A DNA stretch of 64,000 bases from contig NC_089582.1 of assembly GCF_019320115.1 (NCBI RefSeq), positions 116,442,637 to 116,506,636 on the forward strand, read 5' to 3'. This stretch comes from Miscanthus floridulus (Eukaryota > Streptophyta > Magnoliopsida > Poales > Poaceae). Position numbers and translations under genes: made by a program. Below are positions 13,351 through 23,404 of the stretch, piece by piece. The notes beneath the pieces were generated by a model. The model searched no databases. It saw nothing but the letters and a program-made list of their open reading frames with translations, and was not told where the DNA came from. Each line of letters opens with the position of its first letter. Positions within the stretch are counted from its first letter, which is position 1.

Positions 13351-13584
13351 GAAAAATAAAATATGTCCAATTGATGTTATAATAAGATGACAGCTAGCGA
13401 CATTTTCCACCAAATCATGTGCTCTCGCCTCTCGGTCATGATTTTCAAGTATTTCGGCGCAGAAACCCAGTATACTAAGCTTATGCATTCCATCGCAGTA
13501 GGTGCAAAAAGTAATCAGCAAGGCCTGTTGTTGTAGCCGCACTGCCCGCAGGCCGCCGTGCCCGCGCTCGCAGAGCGACCTACC

Positions 13585-15081
13585 ATGGCAGAGCGAAATC
13601 CAGAGCACAGCATCCACGTTGTCTTGCTCCCGAACCCGAGCCAAGGCCACATCAACCCGATCCTCCAGTTCGGCAAGCGCCTCGCCGCGCACCGCGGCGT
13701 CCGGTGCACTCTCGCCGTGACCCGGTTCGTGCTAGGCCAGAGCGGCGAGCCGCCCCCGGGAGGCGCCGTCCACATCGCCGCCATCTCCGACGGCTGCGAC
13801 CGCGGCGGCTTCGGCGAGGCCGGCGGGATCGAGGCGTACACGGCCCGGCTGGAGTCGGCCGGGTCGGAGACCGTGGGCGAGCTCCTCCGGTCCGAGGCGG
13901 AGCAGGGGCGGCCGGTGCGCGCGCTGGTGTACGACGCGTTCCTGCCGTGGGCGCAGCGGGTGGGGCGGCGGCACGGCACCGCGTGCGCGGCGTTCTTCAC
14001 GCAGCCGTGCGCGGTGGACGTGGCGTACGGGCACGCCTGGGCCGGGCGGGTGGAGCCGCCGCTCGCGCTTGGTGGACAGGAGCCGCTCGACCTGCCCGGG
14101 CTCCCGGCCGGGCTCAGGCCAGGCGATCTGCCGACGTTCTTGACCGATCCGGACGATCGCGGGTACCTGGACCTGCTGGTGAACCAGTTCGCCGGCCTGG
14201 ACACGGCCGACCATGTCTTGGTCAACTCGTTCTATGAGCTGCAGCCTCAGGTGCGTACTCCACTCCACTGCCAAGCTTCTCAGAAAGCCGCTGGTAGTAG
14301 ACAAGTAGGATCAGAGTACGAGTGCTCACTGAATTGTTGTTCACGTGTCGCTAAGGAATCGGACTACATGGCGTCCACCTGGAGAGTCAAGACGGTGGGT
14401 CCAGCGGTCCCGTCGGCGTACCTCGACAACCGGTTGCCGGACGACACATCCTACGGCTTCCACATCTTCACACCTCTGACGGAGACGACGAAGGCCTGGC
14501 TGGACGCTCGGCCGGCGCGCTCGGTCGTGTACGCCTCGTTCGGCAGCATCGCCAAACCAGACGCGGCTCAGATGTCCGAGATGGCGGAGGGGCTGTACAA
14601 CTGCGGCAAGGCCTTCCTATGGGTTGTCAGGGCCTCGGAGAGCTCAAAGTTACCTGAAAACTTCACCGACAAGACCAAGGAGAGGGGCCTCGTCGTGACA
14701 TGGAGCCCTCAGCTTGAGGTGCTGGCGCACCCGGCTGTCGGGTGCTTCGTGACACATTGCGGGTGGAACTCGACGATGGAGGGATTGGGCGCCGGTGTGC
14801 CGATGGTGGCGATGCCGCAATGGTCGGACCAGACCATGAACGCCAAGTACATCGAGGACGTGTGGCGAGTAGGCGTGCGAGTGCGCCCGGACGAGAAAGG
14901 TGTGGTGAGGAAGGAGGAGCTTGAGAAGCGTGTGAGGGAGATGATGGAAGGTGAGAGGAGCTCGGAGTACATCCGAAACGCTGCCGATTGGAAGGAGAAG
15001 GCCAAGAGGGCCATGAGCGAAGGCGGCAGCTCCGACAAAAACATCGTAGAGTTCCTTGGCAAACTTGGACTGAAAAGCTAA
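13585..15081 (+). CDS. UDP-glycosyltransferase, UGT74-like (group L), two exons
   Basis: It transfers sugar from UDP-glucose to a small hydroxyl- or carboxyl-bearing acceptor, in the cytosol. The acceptor cannot be read from sequence. The ATG at 13585 (context TACCATGGC) is chosen because SIHVVLLPNPSQGHINP follows within ten residues, the standard UGT N-terminus. Catalytic His22 lies in SQGHINP and its Asp partner is Asp117 in YDAFLPW. The PSPG donor box spans residues 338-381 (14701-14832), from WSPQLEVLAH through HCGWNS to WSDQ; the final Gln is typical of glucose users. A GT-AG intron runs 14251-14355: CAG|GTGCGT joins CTAAG|GAATC, giving LQPQ-ESDYM as in relatives. Spliced exons 13585-14250 and 14356-15081 give 463 residues, full family length. 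The intron is 105 nt and free of in-frame stops, so an unspliced reading is also open. A broken paralogue lies at 18670. Confidence 0.92.
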   Translation: MAERNPEHSIHVVLLPNPSQGHINPILQFGKRLAAHRGVRCTLAVTRFVLGQSGEPPPGGAVHIAAISDGCDRGGFGEAGGIEAYTARLESAGSETVGELLRSEAEQGRPVRALVYDAFLPWAQRVGRRHGTACAAFFTQPCAVDVAYGHAWAGRVEPPLALGGQEPLDLPGLPAGLRPGDLPTFLTDPDDRGYLDLLVNQFAGLDTADHVLVNSFYELQPQVRTPLHCQASQKAAGSRQVGSEYECSLNCCSRVAKESDYMASTWRVKTVGPAVPSAYLDNRLPDDTSYGFHIFTPLTETTKAWLDARPARSVVYASFGSIAKPDAAQMSEMAEGLYNCGKAFLWVVRASESSKLPENFTDKTKERGLVVTWSPQLEVLAHPAVGCFVTHCGWNSTMEGLGAGVPMVAMPQWSDQTMNAKYIEDVWRVGVRVRPDEKGVVRKEELEKRVREMMEGERSSEYIRNAADWKEKAKRAMSEGGSSDKNIVEFLGKLGLKS

Positions 15082-16765
15082 ATGACCGAGGCATGTGAGC
15101 GATAGCAGTAGGAGTTGGGAGGAACCGGGAAGGAGAAGGCAGACGTGAGGAGGAAGAAGGGGCAGGAGATAGCACGGACGAGTTCTTAATTCAGCAATCG
15201 GGTTTAACGTTTACAATGGTCTGTCTGCTCTCTTTCTCTCGCCGATCACATATACTCATTACAGAGGCTCTGCCTCGTTCACGCATGCAAGCGTTCAGGC
15301 CTACTGCTCGCCGAAGACTCCTGGGTTCGGCTTCCTGGGCCTTCGTCCTCTGGGCCGGTCCTTGGATACCCCATCTTCCTCCTGGGCCGAGATACGACGG
15401 TGGCTGACACACGTGTCTTTGGACTTCATTGTTTCAGTGTCATTTGTACGTCTTCTGTTTTTGTTCTCTTTCCTGGGCCCTCGTTGTTGTGGAATAATGT
15501 GCGGCATTTGGTGCAATAATGCAGTTAAAGTCAGTTGTGACAGTGAAGTTTAATTTACTGAAACTGATAAGCTAAGGTCTGCGAAAATGATGCCTATGCA
15601 CTTGGCAATGATAAGCTTAATTTACTGAAACTGAAAAGGATGCAGGCGTCGAGAGCAAGATAGACAACCTCTTGCCATCATCAACGTCCACGGACGGCCG
15701 AGACCCAGACAGTCACAGATTTTCATTCTATTTCACTATCATGGTCTTTACTGGTGCTTCCACAGTCTCAATATTTTAGTCATGCTTTGATGACTTTATG
15801 GAACCATAAGACTGTCATGTTGCATTTGCACAGTTTCAGTAATTCTGAATAATATCAGGTTATGAACTATTTTAGATTCCATATATACATTGCTGTTTTC
15901 ATTTGTGATCCATGCTCGCCAATGATATCAGCAATTCAAAATACCGCCCTTTAAACTGAATGGCAATGCAGTCTGCTTGAAAAATGGTAGTCTATAAATT
16001 GAATGCCAATGACATTATGTGAACTGAATGGCAATGGCAGTCTGCAAATTAAAATGTAAATTTCATTAGCACTATTTTAGTGATTTACAATCAGACGTTT
16101 CTTGAAAAAAAAAAGTCAAAAGCTCGATCCTATTTTGTTCAAATGAAACAATCATCAGTAACATTGAGAATTTAAGATCCTGTTTATGAAGACCGACCTA
16201 TGTATAGCGTCTACCAAAACTCCTGGTTTCTCTTGTTTTCTATCGAGTTATGAAGTTTGACCACCCCTCCCAATTAGCACTTTTCATCTTTTCCACTGAA
16301 ACTTGAGTACACCAAAACCAAGAGAACTGAAGTTTGCATCTAGTTTAACATGCTCTCTTCACATCCTGCAAATTCATAGAACAATTTTATATTTTTATTT
16401 CTCATGAACCAAACACTCCAAACATTCTGTCATGGAATAACAATGTTACTAGCAGAAACTCTGATTTCTTCTTCACTAAGTCGTTTGCTTGCTACTTCCA
16501 TACATCAAATTTTAATCTTTGCATAGCATTTTTAATCTTTTTTGCCGTGTAAATTGTCAACTGTCTTTGCTTTATGGGGAATTCAAAGAAATAATCTAAC
16601 CTTAAGCATTAGTATTAAGAAGAGAACAAGAATGCCAACCTTATCTTTCATCTCAGCATGAACAGAGGTTCACAGAGAAATCGAGCATCTGCAGGGACAT
16701 AACGCTGGACATCAGGGTGCTTCATGGCTGCTCCGACAAAGTCCACCCGCCATCATCGGGGCGTC
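15082..16765. other. Intergenic spacer, no gene seen
   Basis: The first few hundred bases probably include the UGT 3' UTR. The rest is AT-rich without a convincing open frame. Small direct repeats are visible: TTTAATTTACTGAAACTGA near 15549 and 15615, and GAATGGCAATG-type copies between 15950 and 16040. No transposon termini were recognised. Confidence 0.5.
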
Positions 16766-17535
16766 TTTTTTTTTTCGAATGCGCAAAAAATTTACGTATC
16801 ATTGTATTAAGTAGAAAAGCTTAAACAAACAAACATACAACGCGCTTTTGTCGAGCGCCAAAGGAGGTCGACTTAACATAGCCGTAGTTGGACCATCCTA
16901 ACAAAATAACTTTTGTTTCGATATTACATAAAAGGAAACAGCCAAAACCGACGCAGTGGTGCGGCCTAGGAGGTGGCCTTACGTCTACGCGGATGCCTGG
17001 ACGGGCCCTTTCCAACGGCCGGGAAGAGAGTGTCCATCGCCTCGGCCTCCAACACGGTCAGGTTGCCATCGAAGAGCTTATCAAAGGCCTTTACCTCCGA
17101 CGCAAATGGCGCAGATGGACCCTTGATGTATCTAATACGCTGCATGATCAGCACCTCACCTCGCCTGAAAGCAGGTATTCGGGACAGGCTCTGTGCCGCC
17201 AACCACCTGCTCTGCCACGGCAGTACCGGCTTAGTAGGCGGCTGCTTGGGAGGCTCATGAATCAGCGGAGAGTCCCTCTTACACACCACTGCCTCGGTGA
17301 AGTTGTCGAGGCGGCGCATGAAGGAGGCGTCGTCGTCAACTGTCTGGTGGTTGTCCCCCGGCAGCGTACTTGGGTCCGCCTGCACCGGACCAAAACCTGG
17401 TGGGTAGCCCTCTTCGCTCGGGGGGTCGTCAAACACCAACCGCTTTGGCATGACCTGTGACTGCCCCTGCTGAGACGACACCGGGGGCGAGGCGGGGCGC
17501 GGTTCGTGGCCGGCATTTGCTTGCAGCAGCATCAT
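16766..17535 (-). pseudogene. LINE ORF1 C-terminal fragment with 3' tail
   Basis: On the minus strand a 189-codon frame (17535-16966) ends in an Arg/Lys-rich tail. It contains PWQSRWLAAQSLSRIPAFRRGEVLIMQR, which I recognise (without a search) as the C-terminal style of grass L1-type ORF1 proteins. After the stop come about 190 nt of untranslated sequence and a poly(A) tail, seen as ten T residues at 16766-16775. No endonuclease or reverse transcriptase lies between, so this is an internally deleted or 5'-truncated copy. CATCATCGGG occurs just before the T-run (near 16751) and near 17530; it could be a target duplication, but a GCGTC gap before the T-run weakens that. Confidence 0.6.
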
Positions 17536-17540
17536 CGGGT

Positions 17541-17632
17541 GGCCGGTTTTCTCTGTTTGTTTGTTTGTAAAACTCTCTTATATCTTAATACAATGATACA
17601 CAACGCTATTGTGTATTCAAGAGAAAAAAAAA
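17541..17632 (+). mobile_element. LINE 3' tail, plus orientation
   Basis: TTAATACAATGATACACAAC...GTATTCAAGAG followed by nine A residues (17624-17632) is the terminal region of an L1-type LINE. It is the inverted counterpart of the tail at 16766-16830 (there read in reverse as CTTAATACAATGATACGTAA then GCATTCG and poly-A). The two tails lie back to back on the outer edges of this block. Confidence 0.6.
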
Positions 17633-17638
17633 GTTCCA

Positions 17639-17782
17639 TCCGATTTACCTCTCTCAACTAATCCATGAGTGCTATGTTTAGACTTCTCTACAGTCTACAG
17701 CCATCAGCCACCATGTAGCATGCTGACATGACGCCATGTAAGCTAAAACCACTTTCAAAATTGTTCATAGAGGTAAATCCGA
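17639..17782. repeat. Short inverted repeat, possible small MITE
   Basis: TCCGATTTACCTCT at 17639-17652 and its near-perfect inverse at 17769-17782 (13 of 14 matching) bound a 144-bp unit starting seven bases after the LINE tail. No clear target duplication was found. The following bases to 17956 hold nothing recognised. Confidence 0.4.
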
Positions 17783-17959
17783 CTGTTTCAAGATCTACGG
17801 TAGTCTCGTTCCCTACTGCCATAGAAATACCCGAGGCCTGACGAAGCACTAGAAATCTCGGGGCCTGAGCCCACCCGTGGCACGACCCGGGCACCCGGCG
17901 GTCCGGCAGTGCACAAGGAGCTTACCTTTCTCTTAACTGAAAAAGACTATTTAAAATTA

Positions 17960-18202
17960 GGGCTAGTTTGGATGCCAAAATTTTTGGCAAAACGCTACCA
18001 TAGTGTTTTCGTTGTTATTTGATAATTAGTGTCCAATCATAGTTTAATTAGGCTTAAAAGATTCGTCTCGTGGATTTCGTCTAAACTGTGTAATTAGTTT
18101 TATTTTTTATTTATATTTAATGCTTCATGTATGCGTCCAAAAATTCGATGTGACGAAAAATTTTGAAAAATTTGGCATTTTGTGATGCAACTAAACAGGG
18201 TC
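17960..18202. mobile_element. Tourist-like (PIF/Harbinger type) MITE
   Basis: A 243-bp element is flanked by TTA at 17957-17959 and 18203-18205. Its ends GGGCTAGTTTGGATGCC and the inverse GACCCTGTTTAGTTGCATC are imperfect inverted termini. Internal phrases (GATTCGTCTCGTGGATTTCG, GTGTAATTAGTTTT) belong to a very common grass MITE family. The TWA target duplication fits PIF/Harbinger mobilisation. Confidence 0.75.
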
Positions 18203-18325
18203 TTAGTATGTATGGATGTATGCAGTTTTAAGATCTGTGAGTGACATGTTTTTAATGACAACAATGACTGAAAAAGACTAGCGCTAACTGCCCCACTGCA
18301 ACTTGACCGCCGACAGCAACTCTAA

Positions 18326-18598
18326 GGCCGTGTTTAGTTGCTCCTAGACGGCGCCGCCGAGAACACTGTAGTGACATTGTAGCTACAGGGTCGTTTTGTT
18401 TTTATTTGATAATAATTGTCAAAACGTTAACTAATTAGGTTCAAAACGTTCGTCTCGCAAAGTACAACTAAACTGTGCAATTAGTTTTTGATTTCGTCAA
18501 CATTTAGTACTCCATACAAGTACCGCAAGTTTGATACGACGAGGAATTTTCTTTTTACATAGTGCAAAAATTAGATTCTGTGTAAACTAAACATGACC
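18326..18598. mobile_element. Tourist-like MITE, second copy of the same family
   Basis: A 273-bp element with TAA at 18323-18325 and 18599-18601. Ends are GGCCGTGTTTAGTTGC and the inverse GGTCATGTTTAGTTTAC. It shares the TTCGTCTCGC and TGTGCAATTAGTTTT phrases with the copy at 17960. It ends about 70 bp before the start codon of the broken UGT, so it lies in what was that gene's proximal promoter. Confidence 0.78.
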
Positions 18599-18669
18599 TA
18601 AAAATAGAGGCAAACACAAACCTGCATGCCACAGTACCCCTCGCGCAGTCTGCACATAGCCAGTGGGCA

Positions 18670-19156
18670 ATGGCGGGCACAGACAGCAGCAGCACCCACG
18701 TGCTCCCCTCATACCCGTCCCAGGGCCACATCAACCCGCTCCTCCAGCTCGGCAAGCGGCTCGCCGCCCACCGCGCCCGGTTCGTCCTCGGCCAGAGCGG
18801 CCAGCCGTCCCCGGGCGCGGTCCACGTCGCCACATATTCCGACGGCTGCGACAGCGGCGGCTACAGCGAGGCAGGCAACGAGCAGGAGTTCCTCGCTCGT
18901 CTGGAGTCCGCCGGGTTGGCGTCGCTGGACGAGCTCCTCCGCGCCGAGTCCGCGCAGGGCCGGCCCGTGCACGCCGTAGTGTACGACTCGTTCCTGCTGT
19001 GGGTACCGGGCATGGCGCGGCGGCAGGGCGCGTCGTGCGCGGCCTTCTTCACGCAGGCGTGCGCGGTGAACGTGGCCTACTCCCACGCGCGGGCCGGCCG
19101 GGTGGAGCTGCCGGTGGCGGCGGGGGCGAGGGCAAGGCGTTGCCCGGCATGCCGGC
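18670..19156 (+). pseudogene. UGT74-like gene fragment, interrupted by a CACTA insertion
   Basis: The first 160 or so codons align with the intact UGT at 13585: YPSQGHINPLLQLGKRLAAH, SDGCDSGGYSEAG, YDSFLLW and CAAFFTQACAVNVAY all have counterparts. It is therefore a tandem duplicate. Defects are visible. The run after LAAHR lacks about ten residues present in the intact copy (second strand of the N-terminal fold). Residues just before YPSQGH are shortened. A frameshift lies near 19120, after which ALPGMPA continues in the next frame. At 19157 a CACTA transposon begins. No PSPG box or second exon was found anywhere later in the window, so the 3' part is lost or far away. Confidence 0.85.
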
Positions 19157-20830
19157 CACTACGTATAAAACGATTTTTTAAGTAACGGTTATAATTTTTT
19201 TTTAGGGGCGGCTGGTGATGGAGCCGCCTCTACGGTGGCGTGTTTGGGTGTCCAGACACCCGCCGTCCCTACAAATGGAACAGCAGGGGCGGCTGGTGAT
19301 ACGAGTCGCCCCTACAAATAGGGTTTGATTTGTATGGGCGGCTCAATCACCAGCCGTCTCTGGAGTTGCTATTTGTAGGGACGGCTGGTGATTCAGTCGC
19401 CCCTACAAATGCCCCCATATATATAGCTCCGATTTGTAGGGGCGGCTCAATCACCAGCCGCCCCTACAAATGACCGACATATAAAACAGCTGCATCACCT
19501 TCTTTCTCCTCGGGTCACTCACTCCAACCCCTGAAAGAAAGGTAGAGAGGTCTTGGGCACCTCCCAAAAATTACTCTACTAAAGGAGGAAGGTTTTGGTC
19601 TCAAATCTTTTGGTGGAGAATTTGTAGAAGGTAAGAAAATGTTATTCCACACTTTTTTAAGTTTTAATGGTTGGTTAGTGAGTAATTAGGGTTTTATTTT
19701 TCTCTCTCTTCTATGGTGCTTGAGCTACTTATGAAGCAAATTAGAACCAAGTTTTAAATGTACTAAGATAAATTAGGGAGGGGAATAAGATCATACCCTT
19801 ATTTGGTCCATGTTTCTTGATTTTAGCGAACAATTAGTTAGTTTTATGGATGTTTCATGTGCATGTGGATCTAGATCTAGGGTTTGGTTTTTTTATTAAT
19901 TTTGTTTTTGTAAATTTATGTTTGATGAAATTGGACTAAGGTTTGTATGAAAGATATTGGGTAAAGTATAATTGTTGCTAATTGTTGTCTTTGAAATTGT
20001 TTATTGTAATCAGTAAATATGTATTTTAATTATTTATGGATAAATGTGCCATTAATTAATTTTCCTCTGCCATGGTGTGTTTGTATGCTTTATGTAATTA
20101 TATTATATTTATATTCATATATATCTGAAGTATATACAATTATTCTCAAGTAATTATTAATTTGTCTCATTTTTATATATATCTGAATAAGTAGTCATTT
20201 AATGTTTGTTTTGTTGTTGTTGTAAAAGATGGAGTATAGGAACTTTTGGATGTATGGTTCGTTAAGGTTCAAGGCAGGTTTTTCATGAAAAGGTGGATAA
20301 ATTTATTGAAGCAGTAAAAAAGCATGCAACGATATTTAAAGAGAATAAGGATACAATTATTTGTCTATGTAAAGATTGCAAGAACCATATGGCATGGATA
20401 GATGTGACTATCATCAGATCACATTTGATTATGCGAGGATTTGTTGAGGGCTACACAGTGTGGATGAGGACGAATACGACGATGAAACCATAGAATCCCT
20501 GTCCCAATGTTCAGCAGAGCTTGATGCACGAATGAATTTCGAGCTTGGCAATGAACAAGGTGATGATGCTGGTGGTTGGGATGGTAACAATGAAGATGGT
20601 GCTAATAATGATGGTGGAGCACGTGTCGGCAATGAACAAGGTGGTGATGCCTTCAGTTGCAGCGTTGTGCGTCGGTCTTTCAGCAGGGGAGGAGAGGAGC
20701 AAACCACTCAGCTCACTGAAGTGGCTGGAATTCAGATCTTTGAGCTTTTAAGCTTCTTGTTCTATTACATATGCATATATAAATATACAGAATTGCTATT
20801 GGACAACCGGTTGTTTAAATATATAGTACA
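19157..20830 (+). mobile_element. CACTA transposon 1 (left part only)
   Basis: It starts CACTACGTATAAAACG directly after the UGT coding sequence (preceding bases GGC would be the 3-bp target site). Subterminal palindromic units follow at about 19203-19472, variants of GGGGCGGCTGGTGATTCAG and its inverse ending CCCCTACAAAT, at least five of them. This is the terminal design of En/Spm (CACTA) elements. Then come a TATA box, a leader with an intron, and a plus-strand transposase remnant. No matching right terminus (an inverse of CACTACGTAT) was found before the LINE begins, so the element is truncated. The right limit given is approximate. Confidence 0.8.
19480..19486 (+). promoter_or_regulatory. 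TATA box of CACTA 1 transposase gene
   Basis: TATAAAA lies just inside the subterminal repeats. A leader follows with a plausible 5' UTR intron, donor GAAG|GTAAGA at 19631 and acceptor GTAAAAG at 20228, directly before the ATG at 20229. The arrangement is that of an En/Spm-type transposase gene. Confidence 0.6.
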
Positions 20831-20849
20831 TGGCCGGTTTGCAAACTAA
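20229..20849 (+). pseudogene. TNP2-like CACTA transposase, N-terminal remnant
   Basis: The start MEYRNFWMYGSLRF, then CLCKDCKNHMAWID and SHLIMRGFVEGYTVW, match the transposase-associated domain (Transpos_assoc, PF13963 type) at the N-terminus of CACTA TNP2 proteins, with the expected Cys and His spacing. The frame is broken by a stop after about 19 codons plus a frameshift before 20293, and again near 20460, where DEYDDETI continues in the neighbouring frame. An acidic Asn/Gly/Asp-rich stretch follows. The catalytic Transposase_21 region is absent. Decayed and not functional. Confidence 0.75.
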
Positions 20850-20984
20850 GCTCTACCTCTACAGAACTAGCAAAATAAAAAAATTCTCCTACTTCTATAG
20901 ACAACTGCTAGCTAGTCTTACTGCTGGTGCTACGTGTCAAAATATTTACATGTATATTGCTTCCTGGTTGTACGCTCCATCTTC

Positions 20985-22573
20985 CACGCCCGACACGGCC
21001 ATCGCCTCCAAGTTCCACGACACCTTCACGGCGCCGCTCTCGTCATCCAAGAGGGCCGGAATGCGTGAGCTCTTCCCCCGGCGCGCTGGCCGCGGCAAGG
21101 TTGTTCTAGTCGTCGCCCCTGATCGTTCAGTTATGAGTGCTGACCATCCACTAGTCTGGAACGCACGCGGCCTAAACAGTCGTGCACGCCGTTCTGTCGT
21201 TAGGAACACCGTCGCCCAGCAGAGAGCTTCGATAGTCTGCGTGCAGGAGTCCAAGGTCGCGAACTTCGGTGTAACCTTGTGCCATGAAATAACAGGGGTC
21301 GACTTTGACTATGTGTACCTCCCGGCGACTGGCGTCGCCGGTGGAGCTGTCGTCTGCTGGCGTCGCGATCCGTGGCACGCCTGCGCCCGTCGTGCGCCGC
21401 TTCTCGATCACCGTCGAGCTCACTCCTCTCAACGGACCGGGCCTGCCGTGGTGGCTCACTAACGTGTCTGGCCCATCGGCCAGAGCTGATAAGCCAGGCT
21501 TCCTCTCGGAGATCAGGGACGTGCGCGCCGCATCTGGGGGCCCATGGCTTCTGTGTGGTGATTTCAACCTAATTTATAAAGCCAGTGACAAGAGCAACGG
21601 AAGATTGGACCGCGCCAACATGCGCCAATTCCGCGGGGTCATCGACGACTTACAGATTGAAGAACTGCACCTCTCCGGCCGCCTGTTCACCTGGTCCAAC
21701 GGGCGTGACGAGCCGACGTTGGAGCGCCTTGACCGGGCTTTCGCCTCTCTTGAGTGGTTAGAGCAATTCTCTTCCTACCACCTCCGATGCCTCTCCTCCG
21801 ACTGCTCCGACCATGCCCCGCTCCTCCTCGTGCTCAACTCTGAGCCATGGGCGAGACCGCGCTTTCGGTTCGACCAATATTGGACGAGGATCGAGGGGTT
21901 CGTGGATGTCGTCAAAACCGCCTGGGGTGGCCGTCTAGTCGACGCGGACATCTGCCGGTGCCTAACCACAAGCTGCGCGCGCCGGCTAAAGCCCTCTAAA
22001 GCTGGCGCGCCTCCTGCGTTGGAAACATCCGATTGCAACTGGCTACGGCCCGGGCTGTCGTCTATGAGCTAGGCTTGGCGCAGGAGTCCAGACCTCTGTC
22101 GTCTGAGGAGATTCAGCTGCGACGTGAACTCAAGGCGAACACCCTCGGCCTGGCATCCCTCGAGCGCTCCATGGCTCGGCAACGCGCAAGATCCAGGCAT
22201 CTCCGGGAGGGTGATGCCTGCACGAAATATTTTCATCTGCAGGCCTGCCATCGTAGACGTAAGAACTACCTCTTCGCCCTATCTCATAATGGGCAAACGT
22301 TCAGCGAGGAGGAAGCTAAGGCCAACATCGTCTTCGATTACTACAATGCGCTCCTGGGCACGCCGTTCACCAGACAGCACCACATCGATCTGTCATAGCT
22401 GGACCTCCCCTGGCTGCACCTCGACGAGCAGGCAGCCCCATTCACGACGGACGAGGTGGCTCGGGTAATCCAGGAAACGCTGGCTGACAGGGCTCCGGGC
22501 CCTGATGGGTTCCCGGGAGCCTTCTTCCGGGCGGCCTGGGACATTGTTGGCCTAGACATCATCCGTGTGCTCC
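20985..22573 (+). pseudogene. L1-type LINE, 5' part: ORF1 end, endonuclease, start of RT
   Basis: From about 21130 the APE-like endonuclease reads VWNARGLNSRARR, CVQESK, LCGDFNLIY (near 21550) and SDHAPLLL (near 21808), the standard catalytic signatures of L1-clade ORF2. Sequence from about 20985 (PDTAIASKFHDTFTAPL) resembles the ORF1 C-terminus, so the copy starts within ORF1 and is 5'-truncated; the exact left edge is unclear. Frameshifts occur near 21360 and 21960 and a stop at 22396. The RT N-terminal region (GPDGFPGAFF, near 22500) is cut at 22573 by CACTA 2 and resumes at 30547. Confidence 0.85.
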
Positions 22574-22589
22574 CACTACCGGAGGCGGC

Positions 22590-23035
22590 TTCTTTGCCGA
22601 GTGCCTGAGGCACTCGGCAAAGGCCGATATACACTCAGCAAAGCCTTTGGACGCTCGGTAAATAGTTTATCGGTAAAGATCTCTTTGCCGAGTGCACTTT
22701 ATCGGGCACTCGGCAAAGAAAAGGTTCCGTAACGGCGAGCACCACCGTGACGGTGGCTTTACCGAGTGTCAAGGTCAAGCACTCAACAAAGATACCCGCT
22801 TTGCCGAGCGCCGTTGACTTAGACACTCGGCAAAGGTGATCACTTTGCCGAGTGTCGCCGGCAAGACACTCGGCAAAGTGGCCACCTTTGCCGAGTGCCT
22901 GGACCGTGGCACTCGGCAAACCTGTGATGTTTGCCGAGTGCAATGGCTATTGCACTCGGCAAAGCATGTTCCCAGGTAGTTTCCAGATGGTCACTCTGCC
23001 GAGTGTCATGGCCATTGCACTTGGCAAAGTGACTG
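22590..23035. repeat. Left subterminal repeat array of CACTA 2
   Basis: About nine units of the form TTTGCCGAGTG(x)n-CACTCGGCAAA are spaced 40-60 bp apart, some perfect palindromes (near 22592, 22683, 22842, 22888, 22930), others decayed. In En/Spm elements subterminal repeats are the binding sites for the TNPA protein. Each unit is itself a small dyad, unlike the single short motif of classic Spm. Confidence 0.85.
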
Positions 23036-23404
23036 AAAATAACCCTTTTTATTTGTTTTTTACATCCCATCCAAACAAACAGAAGATATATATAACAAAC
23101 ATCACCAACATCACATATATATCACCAACACCACATATATATCACAAACGTCGCTTATATATCACAAACGTCACATGTCTCACAATATATCACAAATAAG
23201 TTCACAAGAAATCCAAGTGCTCCATCATCGTCAAGCACAATTGCAAATAGAAGTATCATTAACAACCACAAGTATCATCACTGATTTGGTGAAGAATTCG
23301 CTGAAGCATGAGGATCGTTCGATGCCGCTGATTGATTCTGCACAAAGGAGAAGAGATTGCATGTGTGAGACAAGATAAATATATACCATACATGAATAAA
23401 ACAT

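Noticed and set aside
13515..14304. Long antisense frames opposite the UGT (190 and 236 codons)
   Set aside because: High GC in grass exons keeps antisense frames open. The UGT reading has the full set of family motifs, the antisense frames none.
16640..16760. Possible small host exon before the LINE tail
   Set aside because: A short open stretch (GHNAGHQGASWLLRQS in one frame) has no recognisable homologue and no splice context.
20830..20985. Right terminus of CACTA 1
   Set aside because: No inverse of CACTACGTAT and no GGC duplicate was found before the LINE, so I did not set a firm right boundary.
22590..23035. Regularly spaced dyad repeats that might suggest a CRISPR array
   Set aside because: Plant DNA, unequal spacing, palindromic units at both ends of an element with CACTA termini and a TSD. 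These are subterminal transposase-binding repeats.
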